From Hespellia sp. (GTDB lineage Bacteria; Bacillota; Clostridia; Lachnospirales; Lachnospiraceae): a stretch of DNA of 59,380 bases. Under the pieces are notes generated by a model. That model had not been told where the DNA came from and searched no databases. It was given only the letters and a program-made list of their open reading frames with translations. How positions within the stretch are numbered: the stretch's first letter is position 1; the number at the start of each line of letters is the position of its first letter. This document shows, one piece after another, positions 45,196 through 53,995 of this stretch. The position numbers and the translations under genes are program-made. The stretch lies in the NCBI GenBank assembly GCA_028693555.1, contig JAQUVD010000024.1:1-59380 (forward strand), given 5' to 3'.

Positions 45196-46338
45196 ATGAA
45201 CGAGACTGTAATTGAAATAAAGAATAATGAGTATTCAGTTTTAGAACAATTATTTATCGACAGAGGATATAAAAATATTTTATTGGTTTGTGGGCGTTCA
45301 ATAGAACGTCTGCAAATCAATAAGTTTTTTTGTGATTTAGAGGATAAAGGAGTTGTTCGCTTTGTTAGATTTAGCGACTTTCAGCCTAATCCCAAATATG
45401 AATCTGTTGTAAACGGCATTAAAGTTTACAAGGAGAAATTGTGTGATGCAATTCTTGCCGTTGGAGGCGGAAGCGCTATGGATGTTGCTAAATGTATTAA
45501 ATTATTTCTAAACATGGACCATCGTCAGAATTACCTAAAACAGGAGATAGTGGCAAATGATATTCCGTTACTTGCAGTTCCAACAACATCTGGAACTGGA
45601 AGTGAAGCTACTCGTTTTGCAGTTATCTATTATGATGGCGAAAAGCAGTCAGTGTCTGATTATAGCTGTATTCCATCAGTTGTTGTATTTGATCCATCAG
45701 TGCTTTCATCTGTTCCAGACTACCAGAGAAAGGCAACGATGTTAGATGCATTTTGCCATGCAATCGAGTCATTTTGGTCTGTGAATTCAACAGAAGAAAG
45801 TAAAAAAAATTCAAAATTAGCTATCAAACAGATTTTAGAAAATATGGATTCATATTTCGCAAATGATAGTAATGGTAATGCTTGTATGCTAGAAGCATCT
45901 AATAACGCAGGAAAAGCAATTAATATCACACAGACGACAGCAGGTCATGCTATGTGCTACAAGCTTACCAGTTTATATGGTCTTTCTCATGGACATGCTG
46001 CGGCTTTGTGCATATCTAAGATTTGGCCATATATGATTGAAAATACTGATAAGTGTATTGATTCCAGAGGAGAGGGATATTTAAAAATCATGTTTAATGA
46101 ATTGGCAGGAGTATTTTGCTGTACAAATTCTATGGAAGCTGCCAATCGTTTTAATTGTATTGTGGAATCATTGAATTTATCAAAGCCGTATGCGTTGCCA
46201 GAGGAGTTAGAAGAATTAAAAAATTCTGTTAATATGACAAGATTAAAAAACAATCCAATTATGTTAGATGCACAAACCATTGAATTGTTGTATAGAAAGA
46301 TCATTGAGGTGTTGAGTGAATACAAAAAACAAATTTGA
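45196..46338 (+). CDS. Iron-containing alcohol dehydrogenase (phosphonoacetaldehyde reductase)
   Basis: 380 residues of the group III Fe-ADH family. AVGGGSAMDVAKCIKLF binds NAD(P); VPTTSGTGSEATRF follows. Metal ligands lie in MLDAFCHAIESFW (D, H) and TTAGHAMCY...LSHGHAAAL (H, H). Members in phosphonate clusters (PhpC, FomC, DhpG) reduce phosphonoacetaldehyde to 2-hydroxyethylphosphonate. No aminotransferase for 2-aminoethylphosphonate is present, so hydroxyethylphosphonate is the expected product. The end overlaps the broken acyltransferase. Confidence 0.88.
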   Translation: MNETVIEIKNNEYSVLEQLFIDRGYKNILLVCGRSIERLQINKFFCDLEDKGVVRFVRFSDFQPNPKYESVVNGIKVYKEKLCDAILAVGGGSAMDVAKCIKLFLNMDHRQNYLKQEIVANDIPLLAVPTTSGTGSEATRFAVIYYDGEKQSVSDYSCIPSVVVFDPSVLSSVPDYQRKATMLDAFCHAIESFWSVNSTEESKKNSKLAIKQILENMDSYFANDSNGNACMLEASNNAGKAINITQTTAGHAMCYKLTSLYGLSHGHAAALCISKIWPYMIENTDKCIDSRGEGYLKIMFNELAGVFCCTNSMEAANRFNCIVESLNLSKPYALPEELEELKNSVNMTRLKNNPIMLDAQTIELLYRKIIEVLSEYKKQI

Positions 46339-47074
46339 TACAAGGTCAACAGATAGAATTTTGTGGATTGATATGGCAAAAGGATTGGGCGTTGTTCTAG
46401 TAATATATGGTCATATGTTGTATGCCACAAATCTGGGGGTGAATAAGCTTATTTATGCTTTCCATGTGCCAGTGTTTTTTATTTTATCAGGCTATGTGTA
46501 TGAATTCAGTATAGCGAGTATAAAGGAAAATATTATAAAAAAATTAATAGATTAATTGTTCCAACAATAATTATGTACATATTGTCACTGCCTATTTTTT
46601 TTTCTAACTCTTGATAACCCTGATTTTGCTACTATAGTTAAAAGAATTACCTTTTATGATGGGTGTATTCCTTTCGATGATCCATTATGGTTTTTTTGAT
46701 ACTGTTCTATTGTTATATTGTTATAATAGCATTGTACAATTTAAAAGAAAAATTATGGGCTATTTTTATTGTGGAAGCTTTATGTTTTGCGAACTTATAA
46801 AAGGACTATTAAAAGAACATAATGTAAAACTATTAAAAAAATGTTATTATTTTTGACAAATAATTCAATTGTTATAATTGGAACACATTATTTATTTGTG
46901 AAAGTGTTCAGTAAATTGGCACTTTTACTGAAACTAAATCAATATAGTATGACGGTGAATCTATTTGTATCACTTATAGTTTTATGTCTTATTATTGCAG
47001 CGTATATACCAATTTGTTATTGGTATACACATATGCTAAAAAAATTAAAGGGAGATAAAAGAAATGAAAGTTGA
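46316..47074 (+). pseudogene. Acyltransferase family 3 gene with homopolymer frameshifts
   Basis: GTG at 46316 opens DRILWIDMAKGLGVVLVIYGH and FHVPVFFILSGY, the start of a membrane O-acyltransferase (OafA-like). The frame breaks in an A7 run (46537-46543). The next frame continues RLIVPTIIMYILSLPIFF and breaks after a T9 run (46595-46603); later membrane segments are scattered over other frames up to 47074. It would acetylate the glycan if restored. It sits inside the phosphonate cassette, overlapping genes on both sides. Confidence 0.8.
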
Positions 47075-48188
47075 AAAATTAGTAGAGATTATTGGCTCTG
47101 ATTTTTACACAGGTGTTCCGGATTCTCAACTGAAAGCACTTTGTAATTATTTAATGAATACATATGGAATTGATCCTAAGCATCATGTTATTGCAGCAAA
47201 TGAAGGAAACTGTACTGCATTAGCAGCAGGTTATCATTTATCTACGGGAAAAGTACCAGTTGTGTATATGCAGAATAGCGGAGAGGGGAATATTATTAAT
47301 CCGGTAGTATCTCTACTTAATGACAAAGTATATGCCATTCCTGTTGTTTTCGTCGTTGGTTGGAGAGGAGAACCAGAATTACATGATGAGCCACAGCATA
47401 TCTATCAGGGAGAAGTTACTTTAAAACTGCTTGAAGATATGGATATCAAGCCATTTGTTATTGGGCAAGAAACAACAGAAGACGAATTAAAGGCAGCGAT
47501 GGACGAATTTAAGGAAATCCTGTCTACTGGTAAAAATGTTGCTTTTGTTATCAGAAAAGGTGCACTTTCTTATGATGGGAAGATAGAATATAAGAACGAT
47601 AATCATATGGTACGAGAGGACATCATTAAGCATATAGTTGCTGCATCTGGAGAAGATCCGATTGTATCAACTACTGGAAAGGCAAGTCGTGAATTATTCG
47701 AAACACGAGAAGCTAATAATCAGAGTCACAAATATGATTTCTTAACAGTTGGTTCAATGGGACATAGTTCATCAATTGCCCTTGGAGTTGCGCTCAATAA
47801 ACCAAACACAAAAGTGTGGTGTGTAGATGGTGATGGTGCAGTTTTAATGCATATGGGAGCAATGGCAGTAATGGGTGCAAATAAACCTAGTAATATTATT
47901 CATGTTGTCATCAACAATGGTGCTCATGAGACTGTAGGTGGAATGCCAACAGTAGCTTCAGAGATAGATGTAGTTGCTGTTGCAAAAGCTTGTGGATACC
48001 CAAGAGCAATAAGTGTAGATACTTTTGAGGCTCTTGATTCAGCATTAAAAGATGCAAAAGAATCTAAGGAATTATGCTTGATTGAAGTGAAATGTTCGAT
48101 TGGCGCAAGAGATGATTTGGGAAGACCAACAACTACTGCACTTGAGAATAAAGAGAACTTTATGGAGTATTTAAAGAGATTTAACTGA
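47064..48188 (+). CDS. ppd: Phosphonopyruvate decarboxylase
   Basis: 374 residues, TPP-dependent. The N-terminal domain has YTGVPDSQLKALCNYL and ANEGNCTALAAGYHL (active-site E), then MQNSGEGNIINP. The C-terminal TPP domain has VGSMGHSSSIALG and WCVDGDGAVLMHMG with the GDG...NN metal-binding motif. It converts phosphonopyruvate to phosphonoacetaldehyde, pulling the unfavourable PEP mutase reaction forward. With PepM and the Fe-ADH it completes a route from PEP to 2-hydroxyethylphosphonate. Confidence 0.95.
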   Translation: MKVEKLVEIIGSDFYTGVPDSQLKALCNYLMNTYGIDPKHHVIAANEGNCTALAAGYHLSTGKVPVVYMQNSGEGNIINPVVSLLNDKVYAIPVVFVVGWRGEPELHDEPQHIYQGEVTLKLLEDMDIKPFVIGQETTEDELKAAMDEFKEILSTGKNVAFVIRKGALSYDGKIEYKNDNHMVREDIIKHIVAASGEDPIVSTTGKASRELFETREANNQSHKYDFLTVGSMGHSSSIALGVALNKPNTKVWCVDGDGAVLMHMGAMAVMGANKPSNIIHVVINNGAHETVGGMPTVASEIDVVAVAKACGYPRAISVDTFEALDSALKDAKESKELCLIEVKCSIGARDDLGRPTTTALENKENFMEYLKRFN

Positions 48189-48235
48189 TATCTAATACTA
48201 GAAGTTATGTTGAGTTGATTAAGGAGATAAAGAAA

Positions 48236-49291
48236 ATGAATTTATACAACGATATCCCAGAACAAATGAAGGGAAAAACACTAATGATTACTGGCGGAAC
48301 CGGTTCTTTCGGATCCACCGTACTGACCCGCTTTTTAACTTCGGATATTGGAGAGATCCGTATCTTCAGCCGAGATGAAAAGAAGCAAGATGATCTTCGA
48401 CATGAGTTACAGGCTCGTTTTCCAGAGCATGCGGACAAGGTGTCTTTTCACATAGGTGATGTAAGAGATATGCAGTCTATTCGCTATGCAATGCATGGTG
48501 TGGATTTTATTTTCCATGCGGCTGCATTAAAGCAGGTTCCTTCCTGCGAGTTCTTTCCGATTGAAGCTGTGAAAACCAATGTACTTGGTACGGAGAATGT
48601 GTTGACTGCAGCTATCGAAGAAGGGGTTAAGACAGTTGTATGCTTGTCTACTGACAAAGCAGCATATCCGGTTAATGCGATGGGGACATCCAAAGCTATG
48701 ATGGAGAAGGTTATTGTTGCCAAAGCAAGGACAAGCAAGAATACGAAAATCTGCTGTACCCGTTATGGCAACGTTATGTGTTCTCGTGGTTCTGTAATCC
48801 CTCTTTGGATTGACCAGATTAAGGCAGGTAACCCTATTACCATCACAGAACCGTCCATGACAAGATTTATCATGTCTCTTGATGAAGCTGTTGATCTGGT
48901 TCTCTTCGCATTTGAAAACGGGGTGGGTGGAGATATTCTCGTACAGAAAGCTCCTGCTTGTACAATCGAGACTCAGGCTAAGGCGGCTATGCAACTGTTT
49001 GGTGGCAAGGAAGAGAATATCAAGGTGATCGGTATCCGCCACGGTGAGAAGATGTACGAAACATTGCTGACAAACGAAGAGTGTGCTCACGCTATTGATA
49101 TGGGAAATTTCTACCGCGTTCCTTGCGATACAAGAGGTCTTAACTATGACAAGTATTTCAGGGATGGAGATGTTGAGAGAAATACATTAACTGAGTTTAA
49201 TAGTAACAATACAGATTTGCTAGATGTTAGTAAAACGGTTGAGAAGATTAATAGTTTAGCTTATATTCAGGAAAGATTGGCTGAGGAGTAA
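48236..49291 (+). CDS. capE: UDP-GlcNAc 4,6-dehydratase/5-epimerase (CapE/WbjB type)
   Basis: 351 residues from the ATG at 48236 with AAGGAG upstream. Extended SDR: LMITGGTGSFGSTVL (NAD site), FHAAALKQVP, CLSTDKAAYPVNAMG and SKAMMEK (catalytic region with M in place of Tyr, as in the CapD-like family). It converts UDP-GlcNAc to a 4-keto-6-deoxy sugar. With CapF-like and CapG-like genes 2-5 kb downstream it supplies UDP-L-FucNAc. GC content here is higher than in the glycosyltransferase block. Confidence 0.9.
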   Translation: MNLYNDIPEQMKGKTLMITGGTGSFGSTVLTRFLTSDIGEIRIFSRDEKKQDDLRHELQARFPEHADKVSFHIGDVRDMQSIRYAMHGVDFIFHAAALKQVPSCEFFPIEAVKTNVLGTENVLTAAIEEGVKTVVCLSTDKAAYPVNAMGTSKAMMEKVIVAKARTSKNTKICCTRYGNVMCSRGSVIPLWIDQIKAGNPITITEPSMTRFIMSLDEAVDLVLFAFENGVGGDILVQKAPACTIETQAKAAMQLFGGKEENIKVIGIRHGEKMYETLLTNEECAHAIDMGNFYRVPCDTRGLNYDKYFRDGDVERNTLTEFNSNNTDLLDVSKTVEKINSLAYIQERLAEE

Positions 49292-49303
49292 TGAATCAAA
49301 TCA

Positions 49304-49516
49304 ATGAATTACCGAAACACAAATATATATCGATCAGCAAGGGTATCTGAGACTATCTTTGGTCATCCACATCATTTGGTTAATGAAGGTAGTTTCTACC
49401 GTCTTGCTGAACTGAACATCATTAATAAAGGAAACATAGATTCTTGCGTTATTGATGATAAGAAAGCTCTGATTAAGTACACAAATGGAGAAGTGATAAC
49501 TTTGGGGATTGCCTAG
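49304..49516 (+). CDS. Small hypothetical protein
   Basis: 70 residues, starting 12 bases after the CapE-like stop. SARVSETIFGHPHHL and ALIKYTNGEVITLG are visible but match no family I know. Part of the upstream region reads better in another frame, so this could be the tail of a broken gene. The following 200 bases (49517-49724) show no supportable gene. Confidence 0.35.
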   Translation: MNYRNTNIYRSARVSETIFGHPHHLVNEGSFYRLAELNIINKGNIDSCVIDDKKALIKYTNGEVITLGIA

Positions 49517-49724
49517 CATGGACTTGTGCGAGTACGATAAAATGGGCAATGTTAGCACCGTTCAAATTTTTCACTTTACCATACTTTTCGCTCTGTAGAA
49601 AAGGGGAATTGTGTGGTAAAATAAGGCATTCAGTTTTGTATTTTGAATTGGGTGAGCAGGGTAAAAGCATTAAGAGATGTAGGCTGAGAAGAACATATGC
49701 TTTTTCTATGGGAGGGTAAACTTC

Positions 49725-50052
49725 ATGACAGACCAGAAACTTGATTTTTTTTTCGTGAATGGGCAATGATTCTTAAAAATCTTACAGATTTTGTCGGAGT
49801 AGATGAAATTAAAGGAATCAAGTTCACTGTCAAAACAGAGGATGTGAGTGGACATCAACGACCACATGTACATGTTTCAACTACAAGCGCAGAGATGTCT
49901 ATAGCAATTGACGATGCAGAGATTTTGGTGTGCAGCGGAAAGATATCGCCGCTACAGAAAAACTTGCTATAAAATGGATGAAGGATTATAAGGACATAAT
50001 TGTTAAAGTGTGGAATGAAGATTCTAATGGTCTTACAATAGAAGTAGCTTAA
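49725..50052 (+). pseudogene. DUF4160-like protein with two frameshifts
   Basis: ATG at 49725 starts MTDQKLDFFF and breaks at a T9 run (49745-49753). The next frame reads REWAMILKNLTDFVGV and SGHQRPHVHVSTT (DUF4160-like H-x-P-H-V-H-V core) until about 49935, where one base appears lost from an A run. The final frame gives KLAIKWMKDYKDIIVKVWNE to the stop at 50052. With both sites corrected it would be a full small protein of the DUF4160 family, often found with toxin-antitoxin-like partners. Confidence 0.7.
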
Positions 50053-50092
50053 AATCGGTCAGTCATAAAGGAGATGCGCTGAGTGTATGTAG

Positions 50093-50965
50093 ATGAGATA
50101 TGAGATTTCAAAAGTATCAATATGGCACGCGAGCTTAGTATTGCAGGAGAATTTGTCTATGATTCTGCAAGAAAAGCAATATCTTTGCTTGGCTATTTCA
50201 GATCCAACAGATACAAGCACTGTTCCATCTTGCTTGCTCAAACATAATCATATTGAATTAGAGGAATATGTAAAAGGATATTCAGGAAAAAGTTTACCAT
50301 CAAATGGAAGAAGTCTTCTTGGGGTGTTTAGTGAATATTATAACAATTATCGTTACGCAAATTATGTGCCTGGTGACAACAGTAAAAAACTAGAATATGT
50401 ATTTGTTGGATTTCTAAAAAAATTGAACAGCAAGTTTGATTTTGAAGAATCATGTGCAGCAGTTCAATTCGAACCGTTTAAGCAGTTTTACATAAATGGA
50501 TTGGGTAAAATTGCAAAATACTATTATGATTTGATTGCAGTTAAAGCTAGAAAAATAGGTACTTATACGTATGAGCTTGACTCATATACAAATGCTGCCA
50601 GAGTATTCTGGTCTACAGACCGAAGATCTTTATACAAGCAAATGGTTATTGAACAAGAAGCTGTAAAAGAGTTGCTTGTTCATTTATACAAAGATCATGG
50701 AGATTGTGGAGTTTTCAAACTACTTAATGAAATCCAATCATTAGAATTTGATGATGCACTTGTGAATGACTACCTAGCCGATTTGTGTGAAGGAAAAGTG
50801 AATGATTGGCTTATAGATTGGGTGGATGATCTACACGAAGAAATGGAAAGCAAAGAAGACAAAAAAGAACATCACGAACTATTATCATTGATTGGGAATA
50901 CATCTGTATTATTTGATTTTGAGGATGAAGACGTAGATGAAGCTAGAGGGGAAGTGGATGAGTAA
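50093..50965 (+). CDS. Hypothetical protein, N-terminus possibly frameshifted
   Basis: 290 residues in the annotated frame; a convincing body has LGVFSEYYNNYRYANYVPG, FKQFYINGLGKIAKYYYDL and an acidic C-terminus. An alternative frame from ATG 50122 begins MARELSIAGEFVYDSARKAIS, which reads more like a natural start, so a single-base shift near 50175 may separate the two. It is cytoplasmic, with no recognised domain. It overlaps the PglD-like relic. The function is unknown. Confidence 0.55.
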   Translation: MRYEISKVSIWHASLVLQENLSMILQEKQYLCLAISDPTDTSTVPSCLLKHNHIELEEYVKGYSGKSLPSNGRSLLGVFSEYYNNYRYANYVPGDNSKKLEYVFVGFLKKLNSKFDFEESCAAVQFEPFKQFYINGLGKIAKYYYDLIAVKARKIGTYTYELDSYTNAARVFWSTDRRSLYKQMVIEQEAVKELLVHLYKDHGDCGVFKLLNEIQSLEFDDALVNDYLADLCEGKVNDWLIDWVDDLHEEMESKEDKKEHHELLSLIGNTSVLFDFEDEDVDEARGEVDE

Positions 50966-51398
50966 GAAACTAATAATTCTCGGTTCCGGTGGCTGCGGAA
51001 AAACTGTGTCTAACATAGCAGAACAGCTGGGATATACTATCAAGTTCTTAGATGATGCGATACCAGAAGCACCCCCTGTCTTCCTTTATATCATTCATCG
51101 TCAAGGAAACTTTCTTCATTCCTGCCTTCGGGAATAAAGGGGGCAGGATTGAGTGGATTAATACACTCCAATCCCAAGGAGCTAAAATCGCCACCCTCAT
51201 TCATCCAAAAACACTGACGTTGTGGTTGAACGTGGTTGTATTATCAACTTAGGCGCCATAGTCGATCATGGACGTGTTATAGAAGAAGGAGTACATATCT
51301 GCATAGGCGCTATAGTGAAAGGTGAAAACCGAGTTGAGAGGCTTACAAAGATAGAAGCCGGAGAAGTAATAGAGAGAAGACGATGGCCAGTTAAATAA
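50958..51398 (+). pseudogene. PglD/NeuD-like sugar acetyltransferase, broken
   Basis: ATG at 50958 starts SKKLIILGSGGCGKTVSNIA, like the Rossmann N-domain of PglD/NeuD acetyltransferases. The frame fails after about 51085, continues in another as GGRIEWINTLQSQGAKIATL, and again as INLGAIVDHGRVIEEGVHI with hexapeptide repeats to the stop at 51398. At least two frameshifts plus a lost segment inactivate it. It would have N-acetylated an amino sugar nucleotide, matching the PglE-like gene at 27245. Confidence 0.8.
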
Positions 51399-51466
51399 AT
51401 ACTCCTGTGAAGGAACACAGGGGAATTAGATCAGATGAGAGTTGGTCGACACAGGAGGAAAACAAA

Positions 51467-52654
51467 ATGAATTTTAAATGGAAAGAGAATGGTCGGACGA
51501 AAATGACTATCGGTTTAGGTACTAGACCTGAGATCATACGTTTAGCCGCAGTTATAAAAAGATGTAGAGCATATTTTGACGTTTGTGTGGTTTACTACAA
51601 CCAAAACTGGGACAAAAACTTAAGTACGGTATTCTGGGAAGACTTTGAACTGAAAAACAATGTGGGCGAATTTGGTCCAGATATGATCATCCCGGTTGTG
51701 GGAGACAACCTTGGTGTAACCTGTGGAAATATTATGGCTTGTTCCTACGAGATTCTTTCTGAACTGCAGCCAGATGCTTACCTGGTACTTGGAGATACAA
51801 ACTCTTGTCTTTCTGCTATTTCTGCAAAGCGTCTTCACATTCCGCTGTTCCACATGGAAGCCGGCAACCGGTGCAAAGATGAGTGCCTTCCTGAGGAAAC
51901 AAACAGACGTATTGTGGATGTGATCTCAGATGTTAATCTTGCTTATAGTGAATATGCTAGAAAGTACTTAGCGGATACAGGTCTTCCGAAAGAAAGAACT
52001 TACGTGACTGGGTCTCCTATGGCAGAGGTACTTAGAGGGAATCTTAAGAAAATTGAGTCTTCGGATGTGTTGGAACGCTTAGGTCTTGAAGAGAACAAGT
52101 ATATCCTCCTCAGCGCCCATCGTGAGGAGAACATTGATACAGAAAAGAACTTCCTTTCTCTTTTCAACGCTATCAATGCGCTGGCTGAAACGTATGATAT
52201 GCCTATTCTTTACAGCTGTCATCCTCGTAGTAAGAATAGACTTGAGAAGAGTGGATTCAAGCTTGACCCAAGAGTAAGAGTAAGCGAGCCTCTGGGTTTT
52301 AATGATTACAACAAACTGCAGATGAACGCTCTGGCTATCGTATCTGATTCTGGTACACTTCCGGAAGAGAGCAGCTTCTATCTTTCTATTGGTCATCCAA
52401 TCGCAGCTGTGTGCATCAGAACAAGTACAGAGAGACCTGAGGCTCTTGAAGCAGGCAATTTCATTCTGGCTGGTATTACTACAAAAGAACTTCTGAATGC
52501 TACAGAAATGGCAATCGACATGAAGCAGAAGGGTATCCTCGGTAAGCCATGTCCTGATTACATCGACGAGACAGTATCCATGAAGGTTGTTCGTATCATC
52601 CAGGGATATGTAAATGTCGTGAATCGTTTTGTATGGAGAAAAGATGCCAAGTAG
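51467..52654 (+). CDS. capG: UDP-N-acetylglucosamine 2-epimerase (CapG/WecB family)
   Basis: 395 residues from the ATG at 51467, chosen because AGGAGG lies 9 bases before; a longer in-frame start at 51407 is less likely. MTIGLGTRPEIIRLAAVI, VLGDTNSCLSA, FHMEAGNRC, EETNRRIVD, LSAHREENID and VSDSGTLPEE are canonical for the 2-epimerase family. Next to CapE and CapF-like genes, it most likely does the last step to UDP-L-FucNAc. Codon use differs from the AT-rich glycosyltransferases, suggesting a separate origin. Confidence 0.9.
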   Translation: MNFKWKENGRTKMTIGLGTRPEIIRLAAVIKRCRAYFDVCVVYYNQNWDKNLSTVFWEDFELKNNVGEFGPDMIIPVVGDNLGVTCGNIMACSYEILSELQPDAYLVLGDTNSCLSAISAKRLHIPLFHMEAGNRCKDECLPEETNRRIVDVISDVNLAYSEYARKYLADTGLPKERTYVTGSPMAEVLRGNLKKIESSDVLERLGLEENKYILLSAHREENIDTEKNFLSLFNAINALAETYDMPILYSCHPRSKNRLEKSGFKLDPRVRVSEPLGFNDYNKLQMNALAIVSDSGTLPEESSFYLSIGHPIAAVCIRTSTERPEALEAGNFILAGITTKELLNATEMAIDMKQKGILGKPCPDYIDETVSMKVVRIIQGYVNVVNRFVWRKDAK

Positions 52655-52670
52655 GTGGCAGACCAGAAGT

Positions 52671-52711
52671 GAAATAGAACACCCCACGCAAAAAGCGTGG
52701 AAATAGAACAC
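52671..52711. repeat. 12-bp direct repeats flanking a perfect hairpin
   Basis: GAAATAGAACAC occurs at 52671-52682 and 52700-52711. Between them CCACGC (52684-52689) and GCGTGG (52695-52700) form a six-bp hairpin with an AAAAA loop. It sits in the 78-base gap between the CapG-like and CapF-like genes. Confidence 0.6.
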
Positions 52712-52732
52712 GTAGTAAGCGAGGAAGAAAAA

Positions 52733-53926
52733 ATGAATATATTGGTAACCGGTGCAAAGGGGATGGTAGGAACCGCTCTTTGCAACAATCTGAAGAATAT
52801 CAGAGACGGGAAAAACAGAACAAGGGATATCAAGATTGAGGAAATCTATGAGTACGATATGGACAACACAAAGGAGCCGTTGGATGAATATTGCCAGAAG
52901 GCAGATTTTGTCTTTAATCTCGCTGGCGTAAATCGTCCAGAGAATCCGGAAGATTTTATGAAGGGCAACTTTGGTTTCGCAAGTGACCTTCTTGAAGGAT
53001 TGAAAAAATACAACAACAAAGCGACTATCATGCTTAGTAGTAGTATTCAGGCTACACTTGCAGGAAGATTTGGTGATTCAGAATATGGCAGAAGCAAGAA
53101 AGCAGGAGAAGAGCTGTTCTTCCAGTACGCCAAAGAGACTGGTGCTAAGGTTGCTGTGTATAGATTTGCAAATCTGATGGGCCACTCCCGTCCGAAATAC
53201 AATTCTGCAATTTCCACATTCTGCTGGGCTGTTGCAAATGATGAAGAGTTCACTGTGAATGATAGAAGTACAGAACTGGAAGTCCTTTACATCGATGACT
53301 TGGTCGAGGGAATGTTTGACCTTCTCGAAGGCAAAGAGCCTCGTTGCGAGTTTGATGGCATAGAGTCTGTTTTGACTGAGAATGGTAAATACTGCTGTGT
53401 ACCTGTAACACACAAGGTTACACTTGGAGAAATCGTGGATCTTTTGCAGCAGTTCAAAGACCAGCCGACTACTCTGATGATGCCAAAGATGCCAAATGGT
53501 TCTTTTGCGAAGAAGCTTTACAGTCTCTACGTAACCTACCTGCCAACCGATAAGTTCAAGTATGCGATGAAGATGAATGTGGATGACAGAGGTTCTTTCA
53601 CAGAGCTGGTACATACAGAAGATTGTGGACAGATGTCAATCAACATTAGTAAACCGGGAATTACGAAAGGACAGCACTGGCATAATTCCAAATGGGAATT
53701 ATTTATTGTAGTTGCCGGACACGGCTTGATTCAAGAACGAAATATCAATACCGGCGAAAAGGTAGAGTTTGAAGTATCGGGAGATAAGATTGAAGCCATT
53801 CATATGATTCCAGGATGGACACATAATATTATCAATTTATCTGATACAGAAAATCTGGTGACGGTAATGACTTGTAATGAGGTATTTAATCCTGGTAGAC
53901 CAGATACATTTGGGGAAGCAGTGTAG
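52733..53926 (+). CDS. capF: UDP-2-acetamido-2,6-dideoxy-hexulose reductase (CapF/WbjC type)
   Basis: 397 residues from the ATG at 52733. The N-terminal SDR reductase has NILVTGAKGMVGTAL, FVFNLAGVNRPENP and SSSIQATLAG. The C-terminal about 120 residues form a cupin (TKGQHWHNSKWELFIVV, MIPGWTHNI) as in the two-domain CapF. It reduces and epimerises the CapE product on the way to UDP-L-FucNAc. It is the last capsule gene and is followed by a hairpin. Confidence 0.9.
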   Translation: MNILVTGAKGMVGTALCNNLKNIRDGKNRTRDIKIEEIYEYDMDNTKEPLDEYCQKADFVFNLAGVNRPENPEDFMKGNFGFASDLLEGLKKYNNKATIMLSSSIQATLAGRFGDSEYGRSKKAGEELFFQYAKETGAKVAVYRFANLMGHSRPKYNSAISTFCWAVANDEEFTVNDRSTELEVLYIDDLVEGMFDLLEGKEPRCEFDGIESVLTENGKYCCVPVTHKVTLGEIVDLLQQFKDQPTTLMMPKMPNGSFAKKLYSLYVTYLPTDKFKYAMKMNVDDRGSFTELVHTEDCGQMSINISKPGITKGQHWHNSKWELFIVVAGHGLIQERNINTGEKVEFEVSGDKIEAIHMIPGWTHNIINLSDTENLVTVMTCNEVFNPGRPDTFGEAV

Positions 53927-53940
53927 AACATGATAAATAA

Positions 53941-53981
53941 CCCAGAATCACAATGAGGGAATGCTAACTCGTGATTCTGGG
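53941..53981. terminator. Hairpin between convergent capsule and IetAS operons
   Basis: CCCAGAATCAC (53941-53951) and GTGATTCTGGG (53971-53981) are exact inverted repeats over a 19-base loop. On the minus strand the hairpin is followed by TTATTTAT, so it probably terminates the leftward operon and may act in both directions. Confidence 0.7.
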
Positions 53982-53995
53982 GTGTGACCAAGTAT

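Noticed and set aside
52079-52711. 210-residue minus-strand ORF
   Set aside because: It lies opposite the well-supported UDP-GlcNAc 2-epimerase gene and has cysteine/serine-rich shadow composition.
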